64,000 bases of DNA from Butyrivibrio sp. INlla21 (GTDB taxonomy: Bacteria; Bacillota; Clostridia; Lachnospirales; Lachnospiraceae), in the NCBI RefSeq assembly GCF_900116875.1, contig NZ_FPCC01000004.1, positions 1 through 64,000 of the forward strand, read 5' to 3'. Within the stretch, counting starts at the first letter, position 1; each line of letters begins with the position of its first letter. The notes below the pieces were generated by a model, which worked only from the letters and a program-made list of their open reading frames with translations, did not search any database and was not told the origin of the DNA. Made by a program: the position numbers and the translations under genes. Below, piece by piece: positions 1-8,551 of this stretch.

Positions 1-6
1 AATATA

Positions 7-18
7 CTCTCGGAATCT
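7..18 (+). repeat. Left terminal inverted repeat of the IS
   Basis: CTCTCGGAATCT; exact reverse complement at 1817-1828. Similarity stops immediately inside the 12 bases. Confidence 0.75.
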
Positions 19-146
19 ATAAGCCAGTAACAATGCGGCTTTCAGATTCCTTTTTTATTAAAATCCCCCACTTTTTTATCAAAAAACACTTGACATTTAC
101 CTCCAAAAATGCGGCGCTTCGCGCCCTTGTCAAAAAGGAAGTGTCG

Positions 147-170
147 TTACGGCGCGGCCGTAAGTTTTTT
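147..170 (+). terminator. Terminator-like hairpin before the transposase gene
   Basis: A perfect 7-bp stem (TTACGGC/GCCGTAA) with a three-base loop is followed by TTTTTT at 165-170. It lies inside the element, directly upstream of the transposase ribosome-binding site. Many insertion sequences block transcription entering from flanking DNA this way; that role is inferred here. Confidence 0.6.
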
Positions 171-187
171 GATTGGAGGGCGATTTT

Positions 188-1672
188 ATGTTACCTGTTA
201 ATTGTGGCAGTCATGCCGACTACCAAAACTTTGTTGTTGAAAATCTCCGCAAATATTACCCTGATCCAGATGCTATATCTCAAAGCACCTGGGATATCAT
301 AGACCGCTTTTGGAACCTTGATCTTTCCTACACTGATCAAAACATGATCTCCAAGTATTCTAAATTTGGTCCTGCTCCCAGAACTCCTTCCTGCATGCAT
401 CGTTCTTACCTTCTTAGCATTGACTTCAAAGTTGATTCTATTACCGAATGGGTTTCACAATTAAAGATCAATCCTCTTTATGCCATTCTCAGCGGTTTTG
501 AAGTAGGTGATACGCCCGGTATTGGAACTTTCTATGATTTCTTTTCCAGGCTGTGGGATTCGAATGATAATAACCTGTCTTCTCATCTGCATAAACTAAA
601 AGCCACTGTTAAAAAACCTGGTAAAAAAGGTTCTAAAGCCAAACCCATTGATAAAGTTACTGTCGATGAACTATTTAAGCAGCTCGAAGGAACTACGTTC
701 TCTATTAAGGATCAACCTTATGGTTCTCTCTTTGAACTTTTTAAGAAAGAATTTCTGGAAAACTCTGTCCGTAAAGGTCTGATAAATAGTTCTAATCTAT
801 CTATTGCCGGCGACGGAACTCCTGTTGTCACATCAGCAAGAGAACGCAAACATCGCATCTGTGAATGTGCCGAAAAAGGTATTACTGACTGCGACTGTGA
901 AAGATACTTTTCTCAGCCTGATTGTGACATCGGATGGGATTCCTCCAGAGACTGCTTCTATCACGGATATGATCTATATATGATTGTTGCGTCAGACTCA
1001 GAAAGTGATCTCCCCGTATTCCCGCTCTTAAATCCAGCCTCAATGCATGATTCGCATGGCTTTCTTCATTCCTTCTTCAGGATGAAATCATTTCTTCCGG
1101 ATTATAACGTCCGTAAACTATTACTGGATTCTGCTCATGATGCCATGCCTTACTATGAATACTGTAAAAAGGAACACATAACTCCTTTTATTGATCTAAA
1201 CGAAAAGCGTGGCATAAAAGTGCAATACAAGAATGATTTCACCATTGGTAAAGATGGTGTTCCTGTATGCAAGGCTGGAAGAAAAATGAACCATGATGGT
1301 GTTGAAAGCTCCAAATACCGCATTAAATTCCGTTGTCCCTTGGCAAGCAGAAAATTTGGATGTTCCTGTAGTGAACCATGCTCGAATTCCAAATATGGTC
1401 GTACTGTTCATTTGGCCATGAAAGATAATCCGCGCCTTATAAACATACCGCCAAGAGATAGTGATGAATGGAAAAACGAGTATAATGCAAGAACTTCTGT
1501 TGAACGCTCAAACAAGCGTGAGAAAATAGACTTCAAGCTAGAAAGCGGCAGGCACCGCTCAACAAAGATGTGGTACTGCCGCCTCTATCACATCCTCATG
1601 TTACAACATTTGGATGCATGGGATCTGCCTTACGAATCCGCCCTGAGAAAGTTGGTTTGTAATGTAGCATGA
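188..1672 (+). CDS. DDE transposase
   Basis: This 494-residue protein should catalyse transposition of the surrounding element. It contains candidate acidic catalytic positions in the order expected of DDE transposases: Asp in AGDGTPV (about residue 215), Asp in LLDSAHDA (about 320) and Glu in ARTSVERSNK (about 445), the last near the C-terminus with the usual nearby Arg/Lys. A Cys-rich segment (about 225-245 and 400-425, with CECAEK, CDCER and GCSCSEPC) suggests metal binding, seen in some IS1182-like enzymes. The ATG at 188 is preceded by GGAGGG at 175-180; an in-frame TTG at 173 overlaps that ribosome-binding site and is unlikely to be used. The gene appears intact and lies between matching inverted repeats, so the element could be active. 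The family assignment (IS1182-like) is from general appearance only. Confidence 0.85.
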   Translation: MLPVNCGSHADYQNFVVENLRKYYPDPDAISQSTWDIIDRFWNLDLSYTDQNMISKYSKFGPAPRTPSCMHRSYLLSIDFKVDSITEWVSQLKINPLYAILSGFEVGDTPGIGTFYDFFSRLWDSNDNNLSSHLHKLKATVKKPGKKGSKAKPIDKVTVDELFKQLEGTTFSIKDQPYGSLFELFKKEFLENSVRKGLINSSNLSIAGDGTPVVTSARERKHRICECAEKGITDCDCERYFSQPDCDIGWDSSRDCFYHGYDLYMIVASDSESDLPVFPLLNPASMHDSHGFLHSFFRMKSFLPDYNVRKLLLDSAHDAMPYYEYCKKEHITPFIDLNEKRGIKVQYKNDFTIGKDGVPVCKAGRKMNHDGVESSKYRIKFRCPLASRKFGCSCSEPCSNSKYGRTVHLAMKDNPRLINIPPRDSDEWKNEYNARTSVERSNKREKIDFKLESGRHRSTKMWYCRLYHILMLQHLDAWDLPYESALRKLVCNVA

Positions 1673-1816
1673 TCTCGTAAATATCATACAGCATTCTCAG
1701 GCATAGCAACAGTGTTATGTCTATTATTCATGCCCTGTTTTGCATCTTTTTTTCATCTTGGGTAATATTCACTTGTCAAAGTTCAATTGCCAGAATTTAG
1801 CTGGCATGATCACTCA

Positions 1817-1828
1817 AGATTCCGAGAG
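1817..1828 (-). repeat. Right terminal inverted repeat of the IS
   Basis: AGATTCCGAGAG, exact reverse complement of 7-18. It lies 145 bases beyond the transposase stop codon. Confidence 0.75.
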
Positions 1829-1911
1829 ATCATATGATTATATATATTAACCAACTATATAATACACAACTTTAGAGGATATGACGTTGCAAAATCTATA
1901 AGATTTTTTTA

Positions 1912-2418
1912 TCACCCCGTGTATTTTATTTCGGTGACGGTTTGATCGATCACAAAAGAGATCGTGTAATCATCATATGAATAAGTTAAAATATTCATGC
2001 TATCTATAGCTACACCTTTAGTTTCACCGTATGCCGCCTTAACTTCCTCTTCTGTACTTCCGACACTTATTCCTTTTGAAGTCTTGATATTCTCATCTTT
2101 AATAGAGATCATATCGGGAAATTCCTGTCTGTTTTCTTCATCAATCTCGTTTATGATATATGATGACACCCCAACAAGCCCCGAATCGAAAGTATAATAA
2201 AATCCGGGTTTATCACCTTCCTTGGTCTCGGGTTGTCCGAATGCTTCAAAAACATTATCCATATTTTCATCCTTTATGGACACCGTAACTCCGTTATATT
2301 CAAATGCAGCATCTTGTGATGAATCTGCAGAAGCTCCTTTTGATCCACCAAACCCACAGCCACCAATCGATACGGTTAATAATGATATCAATATCATTCC
2401 GATTAGTTTAGTTTTCAT
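1912..2418 (-). CDS. Small secreted lipoprotein, possible BamE/SmpA-like repeats
   Basis: The predicted 168-residue product starts with a lipoprotein signal peptide: basic MKTK, a hydrophobic stretch and a lipobox ending in IGGC, so it should be lipid-anchored on the outer face of the membrane. After a Gly/Ser-rich linker come two related segments, each with a short hydrophobic strand, acidic residues and a phrase such as VFEAFGQPE or VKAAYGETKG. This pattern is typical of small BamE/SmpA-like domains in Gram-positive lipoproteins; that assignment is inference. The ATG at 2418 has AAGGAGT eight bases upstream, so a longer in-frame start at 2472 is rejected. It is the last gene of a minus-strand cluster with a two-TM protein and an SseB-like protein, and ends about 80 bases from the insertion sequence. 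Function unknown. Confidence 0.75.
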   Translation of the reverse strand: MKTKLIGMILISLLTVSIGGCGFGGSKGASADSSQDAAFEYNGVTVSIKDENMDNVFEAFGQPETKEGDKPGFYYTFDSGLVGVSSYIINEIDEENRQEFPDMISIKDENIKTSKGISVGSTEEEVKAAYGETKGVAIDSMNILTYSYDDYTISFVIDQTVTEIKYTG

Positions 2419-2487
2419 GATATTTACTCCTTTTTTATCACATTTATGACATCGAATTATCTTTTCACACATTTTTCTCCACCCGCG

Positions 2488-2766
2488 CTATGTATTTCTT
2501 TGGTTATTTGAATTTTTTATCGCATTATCAGCTATTTTTTCAGCCCATTTAAATTTACAAAGCGCACCGAAGATTACAAGCACAATAGAAACAAGAAGAA
2601 TTATCATTGCTTCATCGTCTTTAACACCTTGCGAAATTAGTACCACTATAAATATTAAAAAAGGAAGCCCCACTTCAAGAGCCGTTGCTCCAATAGCACT
2701 TATCAAAGTTGCAAGTTTGCTGCTTTCATAAATCGTATAATTAATATATCTCCAATGCCTTCTCAT
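2488..2766 (-). CDS. Small two-TM membrane protein, unknown function
   Basis: This 92-residue protein has two hydrophobic helices, about residues 20-45 and 52-70, joined by a short acidic turn (GVKDDEA), with charged ends. No catalytic motif is visible and I do not recognise a family. It lies between the SseB-like gene upstream and the lipoprotein downstream, with gaps of 23 and 69 bases, and the three are probably co-transcribed. AAAGGA lies upstream of the ATG, with longer spacing than usual. Confidence 0.6.
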   Translation of the reverse strand: MRRHWRYINYTIYESSKLATLISAIGATALEVGLPFLIFIVVLISQGVKDDEAMIILLVSIVLVIFGALCKFKWAEKIADNAIKNSNNQRNT

Positions 2767-2789
2767 AATATCATCGTTCCTTTAAAAAC

Positions 2790-3860
2790 TTAGGATTTAA
2801 ACTCTTTTTCATATATATCAAAAGATTGTTTAATCATTTTCTTTGACATTTCAAAGCCTAAAGAAGCAGCATTTATCACAACAAAATCATCTGGCGCTCC
2901 TGCCAGATCGGACGCTTTCCATATCCATCCTCCCCATTCATCCTGTGAATACACTTTATTAAACTCTTCCCAGTCAGTAAAAACCGGCGTGGCTTTGGTA
3001 AAAGTTTCGCCTTCACCCTTGGTTAAAGATGGAATTGTTATAGTAGTTCCTTTTTTTAATACCGCTTCGCCATTAACGGAATCTGCTGATTCTGAATTCT
3101 TTTTAAGTTGACCCATTCCTTTTACAGGGATAAGGAATCTGGCCTCACAGAAGGCTTTAATCATATCATCTTCTAACTTACGAAGTTTATCTTTCTTCCC
3201 ATCATAATCAGCTCTGTAAAATCGTTCCTGCTGAAATTTAGCTAAAGCTCTATAATAAGTGGGATTCATAACAGGACGATTGATCATTGGAACATTACTA
3301 AAATCAGGCGGAGTGACAACATCACTGTTTTTTAATTCTATATTGGCATAAGCTCCTTCATCCACATGAAAAAATAGAGCTCCTTTCATATATGCTGTTG
3401 TACCCATAAATTTATATATATTTTCATGCGGTATTTCTGCTACTTCAAAAGTCGTTCTGTATCGTTGCATAAAATAATCAACGCATTCGTCGGCATAATC
3501 TTTTTCTGTAAAAAGCCATACCCCGTCATTATCATTTATAAAAGGCGAACGAGTTATTTTATCCGTAATCGTCCAAAGACACTTAGCATCTTTAAGATTA
3601 TCAATTATTATTTCTTTTAAAAAATCAATTGCTTTTACGAATACAACCGCATCATATTCACGATTCTCATATGCTTCAAGATTAATACCCACATACATAT
3701 TATTTTTAAAAGCATAGCGAGCATTTGAATATATAGTAATAATATCCTGAATAGGCAATTGCTTAATTTCTTGCATAATTTCAGTATTCTCAGGGCTTAT
3801 CCGGGATACATACTTACTACTTATATCAAATGCATGCTGTGTTCTCTCTTCTCTGGTCAT
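2790..3860 (-). CDS. SseB-like domain protein
   Basis: A 356-residue soluble protein with no signal peptide or membrane segment. The C-terminal part, from about residue 225, resembles the SseB N-terminal-type domain of Firmicutes: a helical lead, a strand such as ARFLIPVKG, a line near ITIPSLTKGEGE, then VFTDWEEFNKVY and a late hydrophobic strand FVVINAASLGFEM. The N-terminal 200 residues are mixed alpha/beta and I do not recognise them. Proteins with this domain are widespread but of unclear function in Gram-positives. The ATG has GGAGAGGG upstream. A promoter-like TTGTTT-17-TATAAT lies at 3929-3957, so this is probably the first gene of the three-gene cluster. Confidence 0.65.
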   Translation of the reverse strand: MTREERTQHAFDISSKYVSRISPENTEIMQEIKQLPIQDIITIYSNARYAFKNNMYVGINLEAYENREYDAVVFVKAIDFLKEIIIDNLKDAKCLWTITDKITRSPFINDNDGVWLFTEKDYADECVDYFMQRYRTTFEVAEIPHENIYKFMGTTAYMKGALFFHVDEGAYANIELKNSDVVTPPDFSNVPMINRPVMNPTYYRALAKFQQERFYRADYDGKKDKLRKLEDDMIKAFCEARFLIPVKGMGQLKKNSESADSVNGEAVLKKGTTITIPSLTKGEGETFTKATPVFTDWEEFNKVYSQDEWGGWIWKASDLAGAPDDFVVINAASLGFEMSKKMIKQSFDIYEKEFKS

Positions 3861-3928
3861 TTATTTCCCTCTCCATTCCAACAAATACTTTTTTATAGAA
3901 CATTATATAATGTAACTCTTTGCTTAAC

Positions 3929-3957
3929 ATTATAATATCCGTCTATTAATAAAACAA
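3929..3957 (-). promoter_or_regulatory. Predicted promoter of the SseB-like gene cluster
   Basis: On the minus strand TTGTTT (3957-3952), a 17-base spacer and TATAAT (3934-3929) form a sigma-A-like promoter about 70 bases before the SseB-like start codon. Confidence 0.55.
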
Positions 3958-4003
3958 CCGTTTCTCTATATATAACACAATTATTCCTCTTATTATGTTG
4001 CAA

Positions 4004-4045
4004 CAAAAAAGCGACTGCAAGAACAGTAAGTTCCAGCAATCGCTT
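4004..4045 (-). terminator. Rho-independent terminator after gpsA
   Basis: On the minus strand AAGCGATTGC and GCAGTCGCTT form a stem with one internal mismatch, followed by a run of T. It lies 20 bases past the gpsA stop codon and ends the DUF512-der-plsY-gpsA transcript. Confidence 0.8.
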
Positions 4046-4065
4046 CATTATGTTCAAATCTTAAT

Positions 4066-5088
4066 TCACCACTCCAAGTTATTGTTTTCTATCTTCTTAT
4101 CTCTTAACATAAGATCTTTAACAGCTTCTTGAAGTGACTTTCCGCTAAATAAGATATCGTTAACTGCCTTGATGATAGGCATCTCGACATCGTACTTCTC
4201 GGCTAGCTTAAGAGCTGCCTTGGCACTGTAAACGCCCTCTACGACCATCTTAACTTCGTCCATGGCTTCCTGATATGTCTTGCCCTGTCCGATGAGGATT
4301 CCGGCGCGTCTGTTACGGGAATGCATGGATGCGCAAGTAACGATAAGATCACCGATACCCGAAAGACCTGCGAAGGTCTCAAACTTACCGCCCATAGCCA
4401 TTCCAAGTCTTGAGATTTCGGTAATTCCTCTGGTAATAAGTGCAGCCTTGGCATTATCACCGCAGCCGAATCCGTCCGCAATACCTGCGGCAAGAGCAAC
4501 GACATTCTTAAGTGCCGCACCTATCTCTATTCCAAGCATATCCGGGCTTATATATACCCTGAAGTAATCGTTCATAAATATGTTCTGAACGTATTTAGCG
4601 ATATCTTTATCAAAAGCACCTACAACTATTGTGGTAGGCATACTCTTTCCGACTTCCTCGGCATGTGAAGGTCCGGACAATACGCATACATGGCAGCCCG
4701 GAAGTTCATCCAGTATAACATCGCTCATCACCATAAGTGATTCTTCTTCAATACCTTTACTGCAATTAACGATTATCTGCTTATGTTCTTCGCTCTCGTT
4801 TATAAAAGGCTTAATGCGCCTTATTGTTTCGCGCATATGTGCCGAAGGAACAACGACAACGATTATATCCTTATCCTTAACTGTCTCTTCCATATCCGAA
4901 GTGAACTTAACGCTCTCGGGAAGCTTAATACCCGGAAGCTTTTCTTCGTTTCCTCTGTATGCACGCAGCTTGGAAACGCTGTCTTCACTCCTTGACCATA
5001 CCGTTACGTCATGCCCGTTACCTGAAAGCACGTGCGCCAACGCAATACCCCAGCTTCCCGCACCTACTATGCCAACTTGTGTACCCAA
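4066..5088 (-). CDS. gpsA: NAD(P)H-dependent glycerol-3-phosphate dehydrogenase
   Basis: GpsA reduces dihydroxyacetone phosphate to sn-glycerol-3-phosphate, the backbone for membrane phospholipids, in the cytosol. The 340-residue length is typical. Visible motifs are the N-terminal dinucleotide-binding GAGSWG, SGPSHAEEV, the substrate-site segment GAALKNVVALAAG with its catalytic Lys, NAKAALITRG and LSGIGDLIVTC, followed by SRNRR. The start codon is TTG at 5088: it has GGAGGA six bases upstream and no nearby ATG could replace it. It follows plsY, the next enzyme of the pathway, with a 23-base gap, so substrate synthesis and first acylation are co-expressed. A terminator follows. Confidence 0.96.
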   Translation of the reverse strand: MGTQVGIVGAGSWGIALAHVLSGNGHDVTVWSRSEDSVSKLRAYRGNEEKLPGIKLPESVKFTSDMEETVKDKDIIVVVVPSAHMRETIRRIKPFINESEEHKQIIVNCSKGIEEESLMVMSDVILDELPGCHVCVLSGPSHAEEVGKSMPTTIVVGAFDKDIAKYVQNIFMNDYFRVYISPDMLGIEIGAALKNVVALAAGIADGFGCGDNAKAALITRGITEISRLGMAMGGKFETFAGLSGIGDLIVTCASMHSRNRRAGILIGQGKTYQEAMDEVKMVVEGVYSAKAALKLAEKYDVEMPIIKAVNDILFSGKSLQEAVKDLMLRDKKIENNNLEW

Positions 5089-5111
5089 ATCAGGTCCTCC
5101 AAAAATATATT

Positions 5112-5768
5112 TTAGTCTATCTTATTTTTCTTAGTTAAATAAGTCTTTCTCTCAGTACCCGATATGAGCTTTTTGATATTTCCTCTGTGCTGATAGAAAG
5201 CAAGCGCTGTTAATACAGCAACTATTATATAGATTTCATTGAGCTCACTCTGAGGAAGTGCTCCGAGAAGCCCCATCTGTCCGAAAATAACTGTCTGGAT
5301 AAAAAATAAAGTGTAAAGGCAAAGGCTGCTGACTGAGACAAAATGCGTAATGTTAAAAGGAATAAAGAACGCAAGAAGTCCGACAGCAACAAACTTCCAT
5401 CCCATAGAAATAATATACCCTGCGGTACAAGCGATTCCCTTTCCGCCTTTGAATTTAAGGAAGAACGGGAAATCATGACCAAGTACACAGCCTGCAGCCG
5501 TATAGATCATATAAAGGTACTTATACTCCGGATTTCCTTTTGTAAAAAGGAAAAATGTAACAACAATAGCAAGTATGCACTTAAGCATATCTCCCAAAAG
5601 AACGATAAGACCTGCCTTAGTTCCCATAACTCTCAGTGTATTGGTCGTACCTGCATTACCGCTTCCGACGCTTCTGATGTCTACTCCTTTCATCTTGCCG
5701 TACAAAACAGCGGTCTGAAACATGCCAAATACATAACCGATAACCAAACACAATACTCTTTCTAACAT
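5112..5768 (-). CDS. plsY: Glycerol-3-phosphate acyltransferase PlsY
   Basis: PlsY is a membrane enzyme that transfers an acyl group from acyl-phosphate to glycerol-3-phosphate, giving lysophosphatidic acid. The 218-residue protein is polytopic, with about five hydrophobic segments, and carries the family loops GSGNAGTTNTLR (about residues 36-47) and GHDFPFFLKFKGGKG (about 100-114). Acyl-phosphate would come from PlsX, encoded at 39742-40752. Its ATG overlaps the der stop codon by one base (TAATG), indicating translational coupling. The C-terminal 20 residues are rich in Lys, a cytoplasmic tail. Confidence 0.95.
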   Translation of the reverse strand: MLERVLCLVIGYVFGMFQTAVLYGKMKGVDIRSVGSGNAGTTNTLRVMGTKAGLIVLLGDMLKCILAIVVTFFLFTKGNPEYKYLYMIYTAAGCVLGHDFPFFLKFKGGKGIACTAGYIISMGWKFVAVGLLAFFIPFNITHFVSVSSLCLYTLFFIQTVIFGQMGLLGALPQSELNEIYIIVAVLTALAFYQHRGNIKKLISGTERKTYLTKKNKID

Positions 5769-7096
5769 TACTTATCCTCTTTTCTCTCCCTGATGATGAA
5801 TCGTAGCGGCGTACCTTTAAAGCCAAACGCCTCTCTTATCTGATTCTCAATATATCTTGTATAGCTGAAATGCATCAGCTTTTTGTCATTTACAAAAATA
5901 ACAAAGGTCGGCGGTTTAACGGATGCCTGCGTGATGTAATAAAGCTTAAGGATCTTGCCCTTATCACTCGGCGGCTGCTGCATAACAACGGCCTGCGTCA
6001 TGATCTCGTTAAGAACACCGGTTGCAACTCTCATAGAATGATTCTCGCTTACGATATCTATGAGGTCATAGAGCTTAACAAGTCTCTGTCCGGTCTCTGC
6101 AGATATAAAGATTATCTCCGCGTAGTTCATGAACGGAAGCGTATTTCTGATATTCTTCGTAAACTCTTTTACCGAATGATTGTCTTTCTCAATAAGATCC
6201 CATTTATTTACCGCGATAATAACTGCCTTGCCGCTCTCATGTGCAATACCTGCGATCTTGGCATCCTGCTCGGTAACACCTTCCTCAGCGTTGATAACAA
6301 GGATAGCGACATCGGCTCTCTCAACGGCTCCTACTGTCCTAACGATCATGTAGTGCTCAAGCGCATCCTTAACCTTACTCTTACGCCTAAGTCCGGCTGT
6401 ATCGATAAAAGTATAGTTCTTGCCGTTATACTTGATCTCAGTATCGATGGCATCACGTGTTGTTCCGGCTATATCGGACACAATAAGTCTGTTCTCACCG
6501 ATAAGTTTGTTGATAATTGAAGACTTACCGACATTGGGCTTTCCGATTATAGCGATCTTGGTGGTATCGTCCTCGTCATCGTTAATCGAATCCTTGCGGA
6601 AATGGCTTACAACCTCTTCAAGAAGATCGCCGATTCCCTGCTTGTTAACGGCTGAAATAGGGAAAGGCTCACCGATACCAAGGTTATAGAACTCGTAAAC
6701 ATCAAGAGAATCTCTTGTGTAGTTATCAACCTTATTGACGCACAGAACAACCGGCTTACCGGATCTTCTGAGCATATCGGCAACCTTGGAATCAGAATCC
6801 GTAAGTCCCTGCTTGACATCTACCATGAAAATAATGACATCGGCAGTGTCTATCGCTATCTGAGCCTGTTCTCTCATCTGAGAAAGAATGATATCTTTGG
6901 AATCGGGCTCAATACCGCCTGTATCGATAAGGGTGAAGTTATGATTAAGCCACTCCACATCCTGATATAATCTGTCTCTTGTAACGCCCGGCGTATCCTG
7001 AACGATAGCGATCCTGCTACCTGCCATTGCATTAAAAAGCGTGGATTTACCGACGTTTGGTCTTCCGACCACTGCAACTATATTTTTTCTACTCAT
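5768..7096 (-). CDS. der: Ribosome biogenesis GTPase Der (EngA)
   Basis: Der is a tandem GTPase needed for maturation of the 50S subunit. The 442-residue product has two complete G domains: the first with GRPNVGKST (about residue 11), DTGG and NKVD; the second with GKPNVGKSS (about 186), DTAG and NKWD, followed by a C-terminal KH-like domain. All key GTP-binding residues are present. AAAGGA precedes the ATG. It sits between the DUF512 gene upstream and plsY downstream, the same der-plsY-gpsA order seen in many Clostridia. Confidence 0.97.
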   Translation of the reverse strand: MSRKNIVAVVGRPNVGKSTLFNAMAGSRIAIVQDTPGVTRDRLYQDVEWLNHNFTLIDTGGIEPDSKDIILSQMREQAQIAIDTADVIIFMVDVKQGLTDSDSKVADMLRRSGKPVVLCVNKVDNYTRDSLDVYEFYNLGIGEPFPISAVNKQGIGDLLEEVVSHFRKDSINDDEDDTTKIAIIGKPNVGKSSIINKLIGENRLIVSDIAGTTRDAIDTEIKYNGKNYTFIDTAGLRRKSKVKDALEHYMIVRTVGAVERADVAILVINAEEGVTEQDAKIAGIAHESGKAVIIAVNKWDLIEKDNHSVKEFTKNIRNTLPFMNYAEIIFISAETGQRLVKLYDLIDIVSENHSMRVATGVLNEIMTQAVVMQQPPSDKGKILKLYYITQASVKPPTFVIFVNDKKLMHFSYTRYIENQIREAFGFKGTPLRFIIRERKEDK

Positions 7097-7122
7097 ATTT
7101 TTTCCTTTATAAAAGACTGTAA

Positions 7123-8481
7123 TTAATAAGTTTCTAAAGCCGGAATATCAAACAAAAGAGCTGCAAGCTCATGTCCGTCGCACTTGGATATTCCGATATC
7201 AACCGAAAGCTCTTTTTCCACATCCGAAACCGTAAGATCATCAAGGAAATAATCCTCTCCGCTTCTAAGCAGGTTCTCCGGAAGATAAAGCGTTGATCCA
7301 AGCTCTTTTTCTTTTAACTGCTTAATAATGTCCTGACCTGTAAGAAGACCCGAAACGGTAATCCTCTTACCAAAAAACTCATTTACTATCTCATAAACAT
7401 TAACTTTAAGGCCCTCGCACAGTTCCATAGCCTTATCAGCCATAGCCTTGATACAAGGATAAACAAGTCTTCCTGTCGCTATGGAGATATTTCTTTTAAC
7501 AGATAAAAGATGCGTCGCATGTTCGTTCTTAATTACTTCAAGCGCCTCATCAAATTCATCTATGAGAAGTCTCATCATACCGACGCCGTTCTCATACTGA
7601 ATATATCCGTCGTATGTCTCGGCTTTGGGAAAATCCCTGCCTGCAAGGAAATACCACTCATCACTTGCATGAATGAAATGGATCCCGTGCTCTGCATACA
7701 CCTTCTTCTGCCAGCTTTCTATCAGATCGATGACCTGCTCGGCATCCTCTTTGTTAAAAGGTTCGAGCGGATAAAGTCCGTCTCTGTACTTGGAAAGTCC
7801 CACCGGAACTACAGAAACGCTCTGAAGGTTGGGAATATACCCCGCAAGGTCACGAATCGATCTCTCAAGCTCTTTTCCGTCATTAACCCCCTTACACAGA
7901 ACGATCTGGCCGTTAAGCTCTATTCCCGTTCCCGGAGCGCAGAGTCTGTCGACCTTTTTAAGTGCTTCGCCCGCAAACCTGTTACCAAGCATCTTGCAAC
8001 GAAGCTCGGGATTGGTGGTCTGAAAAGATACGTTGATAGGCGAAAGGTGATATTTAAGGATTCTGTCTATGTCCTTGTCGGACATATTGGTAAGAGTTAC
8101 ATAATTTCCCTGCAAAAAAGAAAGTCTTGAGTCATCATCCTTAAAGTACAGAGTATCACGCATACCCTTAGGCATCTGATCTATAAAACAGAAAATGCAT
8201 TTATTGCTGCAGGACCTGTAATCGTCCATAAGTCCGTTATCAAACTCTATGCCAAGATCCTCATCGAACTCTTTGTCGATGTCGAGAAGCCACTCTTCTC
8301 CGTCTGATTTAAGAATAAGTACATCAAGATGCTCATCCTGAACAAGATACTGAAAATCAAAGATATCCCCGATATCCTGATCGTTGATCTTAAGGAGTCT
8401 GTCGCCCGGCTCAATATTCATTTCTTCGGCAATACTTCCTTCTACAACTTTGCCGATAAGATGACCTTTTTCTGAATTCAT
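7123..8481 (-). CDS. DUF512 family PDZ / radical-SAM-like protein
   Basis: This 452-residue protein combines an N-terminal PDZ-like domain (about residues 5-70, with EPGDRLLKIN), a Cys cluster CSNKCIFCF (C91, C95, C98; the Cx3Cx2C spacing of radical SAM iron-sulfur enzymes), a TIM-barrel-like middle and the C-terminal DUF512 segment. It is known as a conserved neighbour of der in Clostridia and related groups; its substrate is not established. A role in translation or ribosome modification is only inferred from the neighbourhood. It is the first gene of the der-plsY-gpsA operon, 26 bases upstream of der, and a good promoter (CTGACA-17-TATAAT) lies about 40 bases before its start. Confidence 0.88.
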   Translation of the reverse strand: MNSEKGHLIGKVVEGSIAEEMNIEPGDRLLKINDQDIGDIFDFQYLVQDEHLDVLILKSDGEEWLLDIDKEFDEDLGIEFDNGLMDDYRSCSNKCIFCFIDQMPKGMRDTLYFKDDDSRLSFLQGNYVTLTNMSDKDIDRILKYHLSPINVSFQTTNPELRCKMLGNRFAGEALKKVDRLCAPGTGIELNGQIVLCKGVNDGKELERSIRDLAGYIPNLQSVSVVPVGLSKYRDGLYPLEPFNKEDAEQVIDLIESWQKKVYAEHGIHFIHASDEWYFLAGRDFPKAETYDGYIQYENGVGMMRLLIDEFDEALEVIKNEHATHLLSVKRNISIATGRLVYPCIKAMADKAMELCEGLKVNVYEIVNEFFGKRITVSGLLTGQDIIKQLKEKELGSTLYLPENLLRSGEDYFLDDLTVSDVEKELSVDIGISKCDGHELAALLFDIPALETY

Positions 8482-8522
8482 CTAATATTATTACCTCTTT
8501 TAAGCTAATACTCCCGGGTGTT

Positions 8523-8551
8523 ATTATACATGAATTTCCTTGACGTGTCAG
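8523..8551 (-). promoter_or_regulatory. Promoter of the DUF512-der-plsY-gpsA operon
   Basis: On the minus strand CTGACA (8551-8546), a 17-base spacer and a perfect TATAAT (8528-8523). A plus-strand TTGACG at 8540-8545, possibly the -35 of prs, adjoins this -35 within the inverted repeat TGACGTGTCA, so the two divergent promoters may overlap. Confidence 0.7.

Larger units (their letters stand above)
7..1828 (+). mobile_element. Insertion sequence with 12-bp terminal inverted repeats
   Basis: Perfect 12-bp inverted repeats bound this unit: CTCTCGGAATCT at 7-18 and its reverse complement AGATTCCGAGAG at 1817-1828. Between them lies one transposase gene, a 150-base 3' non-coding end and a terminator-like hairpin just before the transposase. 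A small hairpin (TGCCAG/CTGGCA, 1788-1806) lies near the right end. The layout fits an IS1182/IS4-like DDE element of about 1.8 kb. No convincing target duplication is visible; the left flank is only six bases long in this window, so the precise tips are inferred from the repeats alone. Confidence 0.8.

Noticed and set aside
33-302. Open reading frame of 89 codons overlapping the transposase start
   Set aside because: Overlaps the transposase in another frame, runs through the terminator-like hairpin and has no ribosome-binding site.
1885-1910. Hairpin AAAATCT/AGATTTT as terminator of the lipoprotein gene
   Set aside because: The stem is short and almost only A and T; its T-run is on the plus strand, where no gene ends nearby except the insertion sequence.
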